8,681 nucleotides of DNA from Pseudomonadota bacterium (GCA_023435545.1 JAEYRQ010000564.1:1-8681), one strand, 5' to 3'; positions 1 to 6,035 are shown, numbered from the stretch's first letter. Numbers and translations: made by a program. The notes: generated by a model from the letters alone, not told the origin.

Positions 1-221
1 GCGAACAGGAAGCAGGTCCACACCAGCAGGCAGCGGGACAGTTCCTCCGCCCAGATGAGCGATCCCGACAGGAAGTACCGGTAGAAGACCTGCGCCGTCA
101 GAATGACGACGATGAGTCCAACGGCGAAGGCCGCGCTTGCCTGCATCACCTGGACATATGCCCGATAGGCCGCAGCGGCGGTCCCGCCGAGGGTGGTGGT
201 GGTGTGGGTGGTCCTGGACAT
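1..221 (-). CDS. dctQ: TRAP transporter small permease DctQ, 5' part only
   Basis: The first 73 codons of a small membrane protein are visible; the rest lies beyond the left edge. DctQ-type proteins form the small integral membrane subunit of TRAP transporters and work with the large DctM channel subunit and the periplasmic DctP protein, using an ion gradient. A Thr-rich cytoplasmic start (residues 4-10) is followed by a first membrane helix at about residues 26-50, then the motif IWAEELSRCLLVW at about 56-68, which matches the family signature of a Trp followed by Glu-Glu and a second hydrophobic segment. The ATG at 221 has no clear Shine-Dalgarno sequence. A good AGGAGG overlaps the dctP stop but lies about 70 bases upstream with no start codon near it. 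The gene follows dctP in the same direction, the usual dctP-dctQ-dctM order, so dctM is expected to the left. The family call is firm despite truncation. Confidence 0.85.
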   Translation of the reverse strand, partial: MSRTTHTTTTLGGTAAAAYRAYVQVMQASAAFAVGLIVVILTAQVFYRYFLSGSLIWAEELSRCLLVWTCFLF

Positions 222-257
222 CGAGGGACGGACGCCTGCGAATTCGAGTCGGGCGTT

Positions 258-289
258 GGCCGGCGAGGCGATCTGACGCCCCGCCGGCC
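258..289 (-). promoter_or_regulatory. Intercistronic stem-loop between dctP and dctQ
   Basis: Bases 258-270 pair with 277-289 around a 6-base loop, giving a 13-base-pair GC-rich stem. The only imperfect position is 266/281, which becomes a G-U wobble in the dctP-dctQ transcript. The stem begins 7 bases after the dctP stop codon. No T-tract follows in the minus direction, so it is a poor intrinsic terminator. It is better read as an mRNA 3'-end stabiliser or processing block that keeps dctP message more abundant than the permease message. The structure is seen in the sequence; the role is inferred. Confidence 0.6.
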
Positions 290-296
290 TGGCCTC

Positions 297-1301
297 CTAC
301 TGACCTTCGATCTTCCGGACCGCTTCGACGAAGGCGGCGATGGTGGGATCCGAGGCGACCCGCTCCGCGATCAGCGGCGCCATCGCTTCGCGCATCTTCT
401 CCATCTCCTCGAACTGGTAGAACTGGACGCCCTCATCCTCCGCCAGCTTCTTGGCGATCCGCGCCTCGTCGGCCTTGGTGGCCATCACCTGGGGAACCAC
501 GATATCGCGCCCCGCCTGAAGCATGATCTGCTGGATGTCCTCAGGCAGCGCGTCGAATTTCGCCTTGTTGGCGATCAGCATCCCGACCCAGAAATAGTGG
601 CCGGTGTAGGTGAAGTGCTTGGCAGCCTCGTAGAAGCGCTCCGACTCCATCGACGACACGTTGATCTCGACGCCGTCGATGACGCCGGTCTCCAGCGAGG
701 TGTAGATTTCGCCGTAGTTCATGCCGACAGGCGCGGCGCCCGCCGCCTCCCAGATCGCCAGATGCATCGGCATGTTCATGACGCGGGTCTTCATGCCCGC
801 AAGGTCGGCCATGGTGCGGACCGGGCCCTTGCTCGACAGGTAGTGGCGCTGGCCACCCTCGAACAGCGAAATGCCCTTGAGTCCGGCGGAGTCGAGGTCG
901 GCGAGCAGTTCGCGCGCGCCGTCCGAGCTCAGCACCTGCGCCAGCGTGTCGTAGGAGGAGATCAGGAACGGTAGCTGCAGCGCCTCGAACGCGGTCTTGC
1001 CTGCGAAGACCGTCAGGCTGATCGAGGATCCGACCATCGCGTCGATGGTGCCCGACAGCACGCACTCGAACAGGGGGCGCTCCTCGCCGAGCTGGCGGCT
1101 GTGCATGTACTGGATCTCGACACGGCCGTCGCTCTTGGCCTCGACCTCCTCCTTCCACATCAGTCCGGCCTGATAGAAGGGGTGCGGCGGGCTCGCAGCG
1201 GTTCCCAGGATGAACCGGATCTTCTCCGCCTGTGCCGGGGCGGCGACCAGCAGCGCGGCCGCTGCGGCCAGGGCCACGGACAGATATCGACGACCTATCA
1301 T
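297..1301 (-). CDS. dctP: TRAP transporter periplasmic substrate-binding protein DctP
   Basis: This 334-residue protein has the usual length for a DctP-family solute receptor. A secretory signal covers residues 1-25: MIGRR, then an Ala/Leu-rich core, ending in AQA before the predicted cleavage. The family core is at about residues 168-213, where AGMKTRVMNMP contains Arg173, at the place of the conserved Arg that clamps a substrate carboxylate in characterised DctP proteins. The following YGEIYTSLETGVIDGVEI is the typical hinge and pocket strand. The protein should bind an organic acid in the periplasm and deliver it to DctQ/DctM. The start is the ATG at 1301, preceded by GGAGG with a 5-base spacer. 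The gene diverges from the cupin-tct operon across a 328-base region with an inverted repeat. A strong stem-loop lies just after the stop codon. The exact substrate cannot be assigned. Confidence 0.95.
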   Translation of the reverse strand: MIGRRYLSVALAAAAALLVAAPAQAEKIRFILGTAASPPHPFYQAGLMWKEEVEAKSDGRVEIQYMHSRQLGEERPLFECVLSGTIDAMVGSSISLTVFAGKTAFEALQLPFLISSYDTLAQVLSSDGARELLADLDSAGLKGISLFEGGQRHYLSSKGPVRTMADLAGMKTRVMNMPMHLAIWEAAGAAPVGMNYGEIYTSLETGVIDGVEINVSSMESERFYEAAKHFTYTGHYFWVGMLIANKAKFDALPEDIQQIMLQAGRDIVVPQVMATKADEARIAKKLAEDEGVQFYQFEEMEKMREAMAPLIAERVASDPTIAAFVEAVRKIEGQ

Positions 1302-1629
1302 TGTTTCCTCCCTTGCGTGTCGCGACTTCTGGGACGCGTGCGTCGGAGCACGCCTCTCGTCGCTTTCGCCAGTGACGGACGGATCCGGCTGGCCGGTTCA
1401 GGTTCACGAAGGAATGCTATCGAAGAGGGGGCCCGGCGGTTTAGGACGAAATTGCGCGGTGGGAGGCCAGCGCGCGCGAGCCGCGCAATTCCGTTCTAAG
1501 CCGGACGAAAGGGTCCACTTAGACTTGGGGAGTGATCGCGCGGTCCATGCTGCGCGCGGCCGCACTCATCTGGCGGGTGACGACGTCGCATGCCGGAACT
1601 CGAAGACAGTCAGACCAAGGGACCGACAC
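1302..1629. promoter_or_regulatory. Divergent control region between dctP and the cupin-tct operon
   Basis: This 328-base region contains no credible gene. It must hold the promoters of dctPQ (leftward) and of the cupin-tctC-hydrolase-tctBA operon (rightward). Its centre carries the inverted repeat annotated separately. I could not assign -35 and -10 boxes with confidence on either strand; the region is GC-rich and no TTGACA/TATAAT-like pair stands out. An open frame runs through it into the cupin, but its codon content is not protein-like. Confidence 0.6.
1441..1499. promoter_or_regulatory. Inverted repeat with 19-base arms, candidate shared operator
   Basis: The left arm at 1441-1459 and the reverse complement of the right arm at 1481-1499 agree at 17 of 19 bases, with a 21-base spacer. 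Each arm also contains a small dyad of the form CG-N-AATT-N-CG (1447-1456 and 1484-1493), so each could be a binding site for a dimer, about 37 bases apart centre to centre. The repeat centre (1470) is within 5 bases of the midpoint of the divergent region. This placement suits a regulator that controls both transporter operons. It could instead form a cruciform or a leader hairpin if a promoter lies upstream of it. The regulator is unknown; the AraC, LysR and LuxR proteins further right are candidates only. Confidence 0.55.
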
Positions 1630-2052
1630 ATGAGCGTCGACAAGGAGACCGAAGTACCTCTCTACAATCTGGACGAGATTCCCGTCCTCAACCCCCGCCA
1701 GGGCATCGTCCAGCGCGTGTTCCGCGGCAGCAGCGTCTGCGTCAGCTACGCGGAGCTGCATCCGGACCTGAATCCCCTGCCGCACAGCCATCCCTGGGAG
1801 CAGATCTTCATGCTGCTGAAGGGCCGGGTGAAGCTCCATGTCGGCGACCAGGTCTTCGACATGCGCGATGGCAGCTTCGTCCGCATTCCACCCAACGTCA
1901 TCCACTACTCGGAACCGCCGAGCCCGGAGGATGGCGTGGCGATCAACCTCGACATCTTCTCGCCGCTGCGGCCGGACTTCTTTGCGCTGACCGAGTACCA
2001 GACCGACGACTTCGGCACGAGCCGGCCGGCCATGGAGGTCCTCGAGAAGTAG
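1630..2052 (+). CDS. Cupin-fold protein resembling KdgF
   Basis: This is a 140-residue single-domain cupin, probably cytoplasmic since no signal peptide is present. Cupin motif 1 is at residues 51-65 (PHSHPWEQIFMLLKG), with His52 and His54 as likely metal ligands. Motif 2 is at 81-92 (GSFVRIPPNVIH), with His92 as another ligand. At the usual Glu ligand position there is Gln58, with Glu57 beside it. The HSHPxEQ pattern and the later DIFSPLRPDFF (about 109-119) recall KdgF, a metal-binding cupin that opens 4,5-unsaturated uronates. This resemblance is from memory of the family, not a computed alignment. The ATG at 1630 is chosen because conserved sequence begins just after it; AAGGGA lies about 8 bases upstream. 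A longer frame open from 1210 has non-protein-like composition. It is the first gene of the operon, so a role on the imported substrate, or in sensing it, is possible. Confidence 0.85.
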   Translation: MSVDKETEVPLYNLDEIPVLNPRQGIVQRVFRGSSVCVSYAELHPDLNPLPHSHPWEQIFMLLKGRVKLHVGDQVFDMRDGSFVRIPPNVIHYSEPPSPEDGVAINLDIFSPLRPDFFALTEYQTDDFGTSRPAMEVLEK

Positions 2053-2070
2053 CGAAGGGGCTGCCTGAAC

Positions 2071-2101
2071 GCCGCGCGCGGCCCTTGCGGCCGCGGGCGG
2101 C
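2071..2101 (+). promoter_or_regulatory. Intercistronic stem-loop between the cupin gene and tctC
   Basis: Bases 2071-2083 pair with 2089-2101 around a 5-base loop, forming a 13-position stem with a single G/G mismatch (2076/2096). The stem is almost pure G and C. It starts 18 bases after the cupin stop and ends 18 bases before the tctC GGAGG. No T-tract follows. It may set a processing site or a 5' stabilising structure for tctC mRNA, or cause partial termination. The fold is directly visible; the function is inferred. Confidence 0.55.
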
Positions 2102-2131
2102 CAACGAAGACAACATCACGGAGGAAACCAC

Positions 2132-3100
2132 ATGAACGCTTCGACGAAGTCGTTGGCGCTCGCTGCCAGCCTCGCGTTGGGCACCGTCTCGCTCGTACAG
2201 GCGACGGACTATCCGACCAAGTCGATCGACGTCATTGTGCCCTACGGCGCCGGGCAGGCAACCGACGTCATGTGCCGTGCCTTCCTCGAGCAACTCCGCC
2301 AGGAACTCGGCCAGACCATCGTCCCGGTGAACCGTCCGGGCGCGGGCGGCAACATCGGCGGCGCGGAGGCGGCCCGGGCGGAGCCGGACGGCTACACCCT
2401 GCTGTGCACCGGCAATGCGACCCATTTGGGCAACCCGCTAATGTACGACAACATGGGCTTCGATCCGTTCGAGGATTTGGCGCCCATCAACATGATCGCC
2501 GGGACGGGCTTCGTGCTGCTGGCCAACGAGAAGTACGAGGGCAAGACGGTTCAGGAGATCGTCGAGGAGGCGAAGGCTTCAGGCGAGGCGCCGACACTGG
2601 GCGTCGTCAGCACCACGGCGCAGGTTGTCTACGGCGAGCTCGTCGATGCAACTGGTGTCGAATTCGTCCGCGTGCCCTATTCGGCGGGCAATCAGGCGAT
2701 GTTCGCGGACCTGATCTCCGGCGAGATCGACCTGGCGATCGAGGCAATGCCGTCGTCGGTGGGGCAGGTGCAGGGCGGCCGCATCAAGGCGCTCGCGGTG
2801 ACCACGCCCGAGGAATCGCCCTTCTTCCCGGGCGTTCCCACGTTCCATGACCTCGGCTACGGCATCGAACTCGTCGGCTGGAATGCCTTCTACGCACCTG
2901 CCGGAACCCCAGAGGAGGTGCTTGTGAAGCTCAACACCGCCGCCAATCAGGCGCTGAAGGCTCCCGACGTTTCCAAGACCCTTGCCGGGGTGGCATCCTT
3001 GCCGCTGGGTGGAAGTCCCGACGACCTCAGACAGAAGATTGCCGCGGACGGCGAGAAATGGGAGCGCACCATCCGCAACCTCGGTCTGAAGGCGAACTGA
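2132..3100 (+). CDS. tctC: Tripartite tricarboxylate transporter substrate-binding protein (TctC/Bug family)
   Basis: This 322-residue protein has the usual length for a TctC/Bug periplasmic receptor. Residues 1-24 form a signal peptide ending VQA. The mature protein starts with the hallmark YP (27-28) and a beta strand into the first ligand loop, GAGQATD (39-45). The second ligand loop is NRPGAGGNIGG (67-77), followed by the near-invariant PDGYTL (85-90). Bug proteins usually bind a dicarboxylate or similar acid through backbone contacts in these loops, and deliver it to TctA/TctB. The start at 2132 has GGAGG with a 7-base spacer, nearly the same ribosome binding site as dctP. GC-rich stem-loops flank the gene on both sides. 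It is separated from tctBA by an alpha/beta hydrolase gene. The first loop lacks the PGG or GGG commonly seen there, so ligand preference may differ. The family call is firm and the substrate is unknown. Confidence 0.95.
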   Translation: MNASTKSLALAASLALGTVSLVQATDYPTKSIDVIVPYGAGQATDVMCRAFLEQLRQELGQTIVPVNRPGAGGNIGGAEAARAEPDGYTLLCTGNATHLGNPLMYDNMGFDPFEDLAPINMIAGTGFVLLANEKYEGKTVQEIVEEAKASGEAPTLGVVSTTAQVVYGELVDATGVEFVRVPYSAGNQAMFADLISGEIDLAIEAMPSSVGQVQGGRIKALAVTTPEESPFFPGVPTFHDLGYGIELVGWNAFYAPAGTPEEVLVKLNTAANQALKAPDVSKTLAGVASLPLGGSPDDLRQKIAADGEKWERTIRNLGLKAN

Positions 3101-3124
3101 TCGAACCGCGCCGGACGTCGACGC

Positions 3125-3165
3125 GACGGAGAGGACCCGGTTGCACCGGACGGGTCCGCTCCGTC
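3125..3165 (+). promoter_or_regulatory. Strong intercistronic stem-loop between tctC and the hydrolase gene
   Basis: Bases 3125-3139 pair with 3151-3165, 14 of 15 positions, with one A/G mismatch at 3132/3158 and an 11-base loop. A competing small hairpin, ccggt/accgg with a 3-base loop (3137-3149), can form inside it. The stem begins 24 bases after the tctC stop. No T-tract follows, so full intrinsic termination is unlikely. The likely role, by analogy with binding-protein genes in other transport operons, is protecting the tctC 3' end from exonucleases or partly reducing expression of the downstream permease genes. Confidence 0.65.
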
Positions 3166-3173
3166 CGTCCAGC

Positions 3174-3179
3174 TATACT
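3174..3179 (+). promoter_or_regulatory. Possible -10 element upstream of the hydrolase-tctBA genes
   Basis: TATACT differs from the sigma-70 -10 consensus at one position and stands out in a GC-rich stretch. It lies 15 bases before the hydrolase ATG, so a transcript from it would have a very short leader that could still include GAGG. No good -35 is present 16-18 bases upstream (that place is the right arm of the stem-loop). Weak evidence; it may be chance. Confidence 0.2.
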
Positions 3180-3194
3180 GGATTCCCGAGGATC

Positions 3195-4061
3195 ATGAGC
3201 GGCACATCCACGCCGTGGCCCATTCCACCCGGCCTCGACACCATCGAAATCGAAGGCTATCCGCTCGCGGTCAGGCAGGAGGGCAGCGGTCCGCCGCTGC
3301 TCCTCTTGCACGGCTCGCTCGGCGACTACCGGTCCTGGGACGCGCAGGTCCCCGCCTTCGCCGGCTCGTACCGCGTGATCGCTCCGAGCCTGCGCCACTA
3401 CTATCCCGAGCCCTGGCCCGGCCATGGCGGCGATTTCTCGTTGGCGCGCCATGCCGACGACGTGATCGCGCTCGTGGCGGAACTGGGCTTGGATGGCATG
3501 CATATCGTCGGCCATTCGCGTGGCGGCGCCGTCGCTCTGATGGTCGCCATGCAGCGTCCCGGCATCGTCCACAGCCTCGTCCTGGCGGAGCCGCGAGGGC
3601 TCGAGGACCTGCTGCCCGACAGCCCGGAGAACCGTCGGATGGCAGCGGAGAGCGATGCGATTTTCGCGGCCTTGCACCGCGACCTCGCGACCGGTGACGC
3701 GGTACTTGCGGCCCGGAACTTCGTCGAGGCTTTCGCCGGTCCGGGTGCGTGGGAGCGCCGAACTGACGAACAGCGGCAGGCTCTGCTGGACAACATCCGC
3801 ACCGGCATCGATACCGGAGAGCGGCCGGGACTCGATTCAGCACGGGTATCCGAATTCCAGTTCCCGATCCTGCCGGTCGTGGGGGAGACCGGGGCCATGC
3901 GCTACAAGATCGGCTTTGCGGCGATGCGGGATGCCAATCCGCGGATTTCACCCGTCGTCTCAATTCCACACGCCGGCCATGCCATGCACCGCGACAATCC
4001 GGACTCCTTCAACGACGCAGTCCTCGGCTTTCTTCGCGGAGTCGATGATGAGCGCCCGTGA
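3195..4061 (+). CDS. Alpha/beta hydrolase
   Basis: This 288-residue protein is a cytoplasmic alpha/beta hydrolase-fold enzyme, probably acting on an ester, lactone or related bond. The oxyanion-hole motif LLHGS is at about 37-41. The nucleophile elbow GHSRGG is at 106-111, with Ser108. The catalytic His is in HAGHAMH near the C-terminus, about His262. The acid is unclear: where many members have GExxD after strand 7 this protein has VVGETGAM, so the acid may sit after strand 6, near Glu132 or in the following RGLEDLLPD. The ATG at 3195 has GAGG 4 bases upstream. A TTG at 3141 would add 18 residues but lies in the loop of a stem-loop and adds no conserved sequence. It sits between tctC and tctB, and its end overlaps tctB by 14 bases, so its product is probably co-expressed with the membrane subunits and may process the imported compound. 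The fold is certain; the substrate is not. Confidence 0.9.
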   Translation: MSGTSTPWPIPPGLDTIEIEGYPLAVRQEGSGPPLLLLHGSLGDYRSWDAQVPAFAGSYRVIAPSLRHYYPEPWPGHGGDFSLARHADDVIALVAELGLDGMHIVGHSRGGAVALMVAMQRPGIVHSLVLAEPRGLEDLLPDSPENRRMAAESDAIFAALHRDLATGDAVLAARNFVEAFAGPGAWERRTDEQRQALLDNIRTGIDTGERPGLDSARVSEFQFPILPVVGETGAMRYKIGFAAMRDANPRISPVVSIPHAGHAMHRDNPDSFNDAVLGFLRGVDDERP

Positions 4062-4500
4062 CTATCGCGATGCCGCCAGCGGGCTGTTGCTGGCGGCGAT
4101 CGGGGCGTTCACCGCCTACTATGCCGCGTCGCGCTATGACATGGGAACGCTCCGGCTTGTGGGACCGGGCATGTTCCCCGTCGGTCTCGGCTGTCTGCTG
4201 GTCGGTCTCGGTGTGCTCGTGGCGGTACCGGCGTTCCGGCGCCTCCCCGGTTCCTATCCGATGGTGGAGTGGCGACCGCTCGCTGCGGTGATCGCCGGCA
4301 TCGCCGCCTTCGCGCTCGTTGTGCGGCCGCTGGGCATGGTCCCGGCGATCATCCTTCTGACCATGCTGTCGAGCCTCGCCGACGGCCGACTTGGACCCGC
4401 ACGTGCCTTGCTGTTGTCGCTTGTGCTCGCGGGAGTGGCGATCCTGGTGTTCCGGGTCATGCTGGGAACGCCGTTCGCCATCGCCCGCTGGCCGTTCTGA
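4048..4500 (+). CDS. tctB: Tripartite tricarboxylate transporter small membrane subunit TctB
   Basis: This is a 150-residue hydrophobic protein, the usual size for TctB. Helices are visible at about residues 9-28, 43-62, 76-95 and 96-112 (possibly a hairpin), and 117-138. The motif GPGMFP at 39-44, just before the second helix, is characteristic of the family. TctB is the small inner-membrane partner of TctA, with a role comparable to DctQ in TRAP systems. The start is one of two adjacent ATGs (4045, 4048); 4048 is preferred because GGAG at 4038-4041 is then 6 bases away. The start lies inside the last codons of the hydrolase gene, which suggests translational coupling. tctA begins 9 bases after the stop. 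Family assignment rests on the motif, hydropathy and operon position. Confidence 0.92.
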   Translation: MSARDYRDAASGLLLAAIGAFTAYYAASRYDMGTLRLVGPGMFPVGLGCLLVGLGVLVAVPAFRRLPGSYPMVEWRPLAAVIAGIAAFALVVRPLGMVPAIILLTMLSSLADGRLGPARALLLSLVLAGVAILVFRVMLGTPFAIARWPF

Positions 4501-4509
4501 GAGGCGCAC

Positions 4510-6009
4510 ATGGGCAACCTCTTCGACAATTTGGCGCTGGGGCTGGGGACGGCGCTGAGCCTCGGCAACCTGTTCTACTGCTTCATCGGCGTCTTCCTGG
4601 GGACGTTGCTCGGCGTGCTGCCGGGAATCGGCGCGCTGGTGGCGATTTCCCTGCTGTTCCCGATCACCTTCCACCTCGATCCGACGGCGGCGCTGGTGAT
4701 GCTGGCGGGCATCTTCTACGGCACGACCTATGGCGGCTCGACCTCGGCGATCCTGCTGAACGTGCCGGGAACGCCGAACTCTGCGGTCGCCTGTCTCGAT
4801 GGCTATCCGATGGCACGGCAGGGGCGGGCCGGCGTGGCGCTGCTCGGGACGACCATCGCCTCCTTCATCGGCGGCAGCTTCGGCATCCTGCTGATCATGC
4901 TGTTCTCGCCGGTGATCGCCGAGGCGGCACTCCGCTTCGGTCCGGCGGAGTATTTCGCCCTGATGCTGCTCGGGCTGATCGCCGCGTCCACCGTCTCCTC
5001 GGGGTCAGCCGCCAAGGGCATCGCGATGGTCGTTGTCGGCATCCTGCTGGGGCTCGTGCGCGCGGACACCTACACCGGTATCCCGCGATTCAGCTTCGGC
5101 CTGCTCGACCTGCATGACGGGATCAGCCTGGTCGCCCTGGCGATGGGGATGTTCGGCGTCTCCGAGGTCGTGACGAGCGTGCGCCAGGTGCGTTCGGGAG
5201 GCGCCTTCGATCGCAGGAGCATCACCTTCCGCTCGATGGTCCCCTCCCGGGACGACATCCGGCGGTCATGGGGGCCGATGGCACGCGGCTCAGGCATCGG
5301 CGCGTTCTTCGGGACCCTGCCGGGAACCGGGGGCCTGATCGCGTCCTTCATGTCCTATGCGATCGAGAAACGGGTATCCCGCGATCCGGACCGGTTCGGC
5401 AACGGCGCGATTGAAGGCGTGGTAGGGCCGGAATCGGCAAACAACGCCGCCGACCAGACCGCCTTCATTCCCACCATGACGCTCGGCATTCCGGGCAGCC
5501 CGGCTATGGCCATCATACTCGGGGTTCTGATGGTCCACGGCATCGCGCCGGGTCCGACCCTGCTCGTGAACCAGCCGTCACTCTTCTGGGGGCTCATCAT
5601 GAGCTTCTGGATCGGCAACGTCATGCTGCTGGTGCTCAACATCCCGATGATCGGCCTGTGGATCCGGATGCTGGCGGTGCCGTATCACCTGCTCTATCCG
5701 ATGATCCTGATGTTCGTCTGCGTCGGGGTCTACAGCGTCAACAACTCGAGCTTCGACGTCTGGATGATCGTGCTGTTCGGCGCGCTCGGCTACTTCATGC
5801 GCGTCATGGACTATCCGGCAGCGCCGCTGCTGCTCGGCTTCGTGCTGGGGCCGATGATGGAAGAGAACTTCCGCCGCGCGATGCTGCTTGCCCGTGGCGA
5901 CGCACTCACCTTCTTCGAGCGGCCGGTCAGCGGCACCATCATGGCGCTGAACGCCCTGCTGCTCGTCTGGATGGTGTGGTCGACGATTCGTGCGAAGCGG
6001 CCGGCCTGA
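4510..6009 (+). CDS. tctA: Tripartite tricarboxylate transporter large membrane subunit TctA
   Basis: This is a 499-residue polytopic inner-membrane protein, full length for TctA, with many hydrophobic segments. Family signatures are clear near the N-terminus: GVLPGIG at 35-41, then the glycine-rich stretch at about 70-90 (YGTTYGGSTSAILLNVPGTP) and the following LDGYPMARQGRAG (about 96-108). A second similar half begins near FFGTLPGTGG, reflecting the internal repeat typical of the family. TctA is the transport channel that takes ligand from TctC and uses a cation gradient. The ATG at 4510 is preceded by GAGG with a 5-base spacer, 9 bases after tctB stops. It is the last gene of the operon; a small bulged hairpin follows the stop. 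I see no frameshift or truncation. Confidence 0.97.
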   Translation: MGNLFDNLALGLGTALSLGNLFYCFIGVFLGTLLGVLPGIGALVAISLLFPITFHLDPTAALVMLAGIFYGTTYGGSTSAILLNVPGTPNSAVACLDGYPMARQGRAGVALLGTTIASFIGGSFGILLIMLFSPVIAEAALRFGPAEYFALMLLGLIAASTVSSGSAAKGIAMVVVGILLGLVRADTYTGIPRFSFGLLDLHDGISLVALAMGMFGVSEVVTSVRQVRSGGAFDRRSITFRSMVPSRDDIRRSWGPMARGSGIGAFFGTLPGTGGLIASFMSYAIEKRVSRDPDRFGNGAIEGVVGPESANNAADQTAFIPTMTLGIPGSPAMAIILGVLMVHGIAPGPTLLVNQPSLFWGLIMSFWIGNVMLLVLNIPMIGLWIRMLAVPYHLLYPMILMFVCVGVYSVNNSSFDVWMIVLFGALGYFMRVMDYPAAPLLLGFVLGPMMEENFRRAMLLARGDALTFFERPVSGTIMALNALLLVWMVWSTIRAKRPA

Positions 6010-6013
6010 GTAG

Positions 6014-6035
6014 CCGGACGCGCGAGCCGCGCCGG
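6014..6035. terminator. Possible weak bidirectional terminator between tctA and the araC-type gene
   Basis: An 8-base-pair stem (6014-6017 and 6019-6022 against 6028-6035, with A6018 bulged) and a 5-base loop fill the 27-base gap between two convergent genes. In the tctA direction only a short TTT follows, so it is not a classical intrinsic terminator. Its position between convergent stop codons supports a transcription-end role on either strand. Confidence 0.35.

Noticed and set aside
541..1407. Long overlapping open frames antisense or frame-shifted to dctP, tctA and the other genes
   Set aside because: These are shadow frames typical of GC-rich coding DNA; their translations are Arg/Pro/Gly-rich and lack family motifs.
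1210..1629. Extension of the cupin frame upstream to about 1210
   Set aside because: The frame is open but the added residues are Arg-rich and low-quality, overlap dctP and would cover the divergent promoter region; conserved cupin sequence starts after 1630.
3141..3194. TTG start for the hydrolase with GGAGAGG upstream
   Set aside because: The TTG lies in the loop of the 3125-3165 stem-loop and adds 18 unconserved residues; the ATG at 3195 has its own GAGG.
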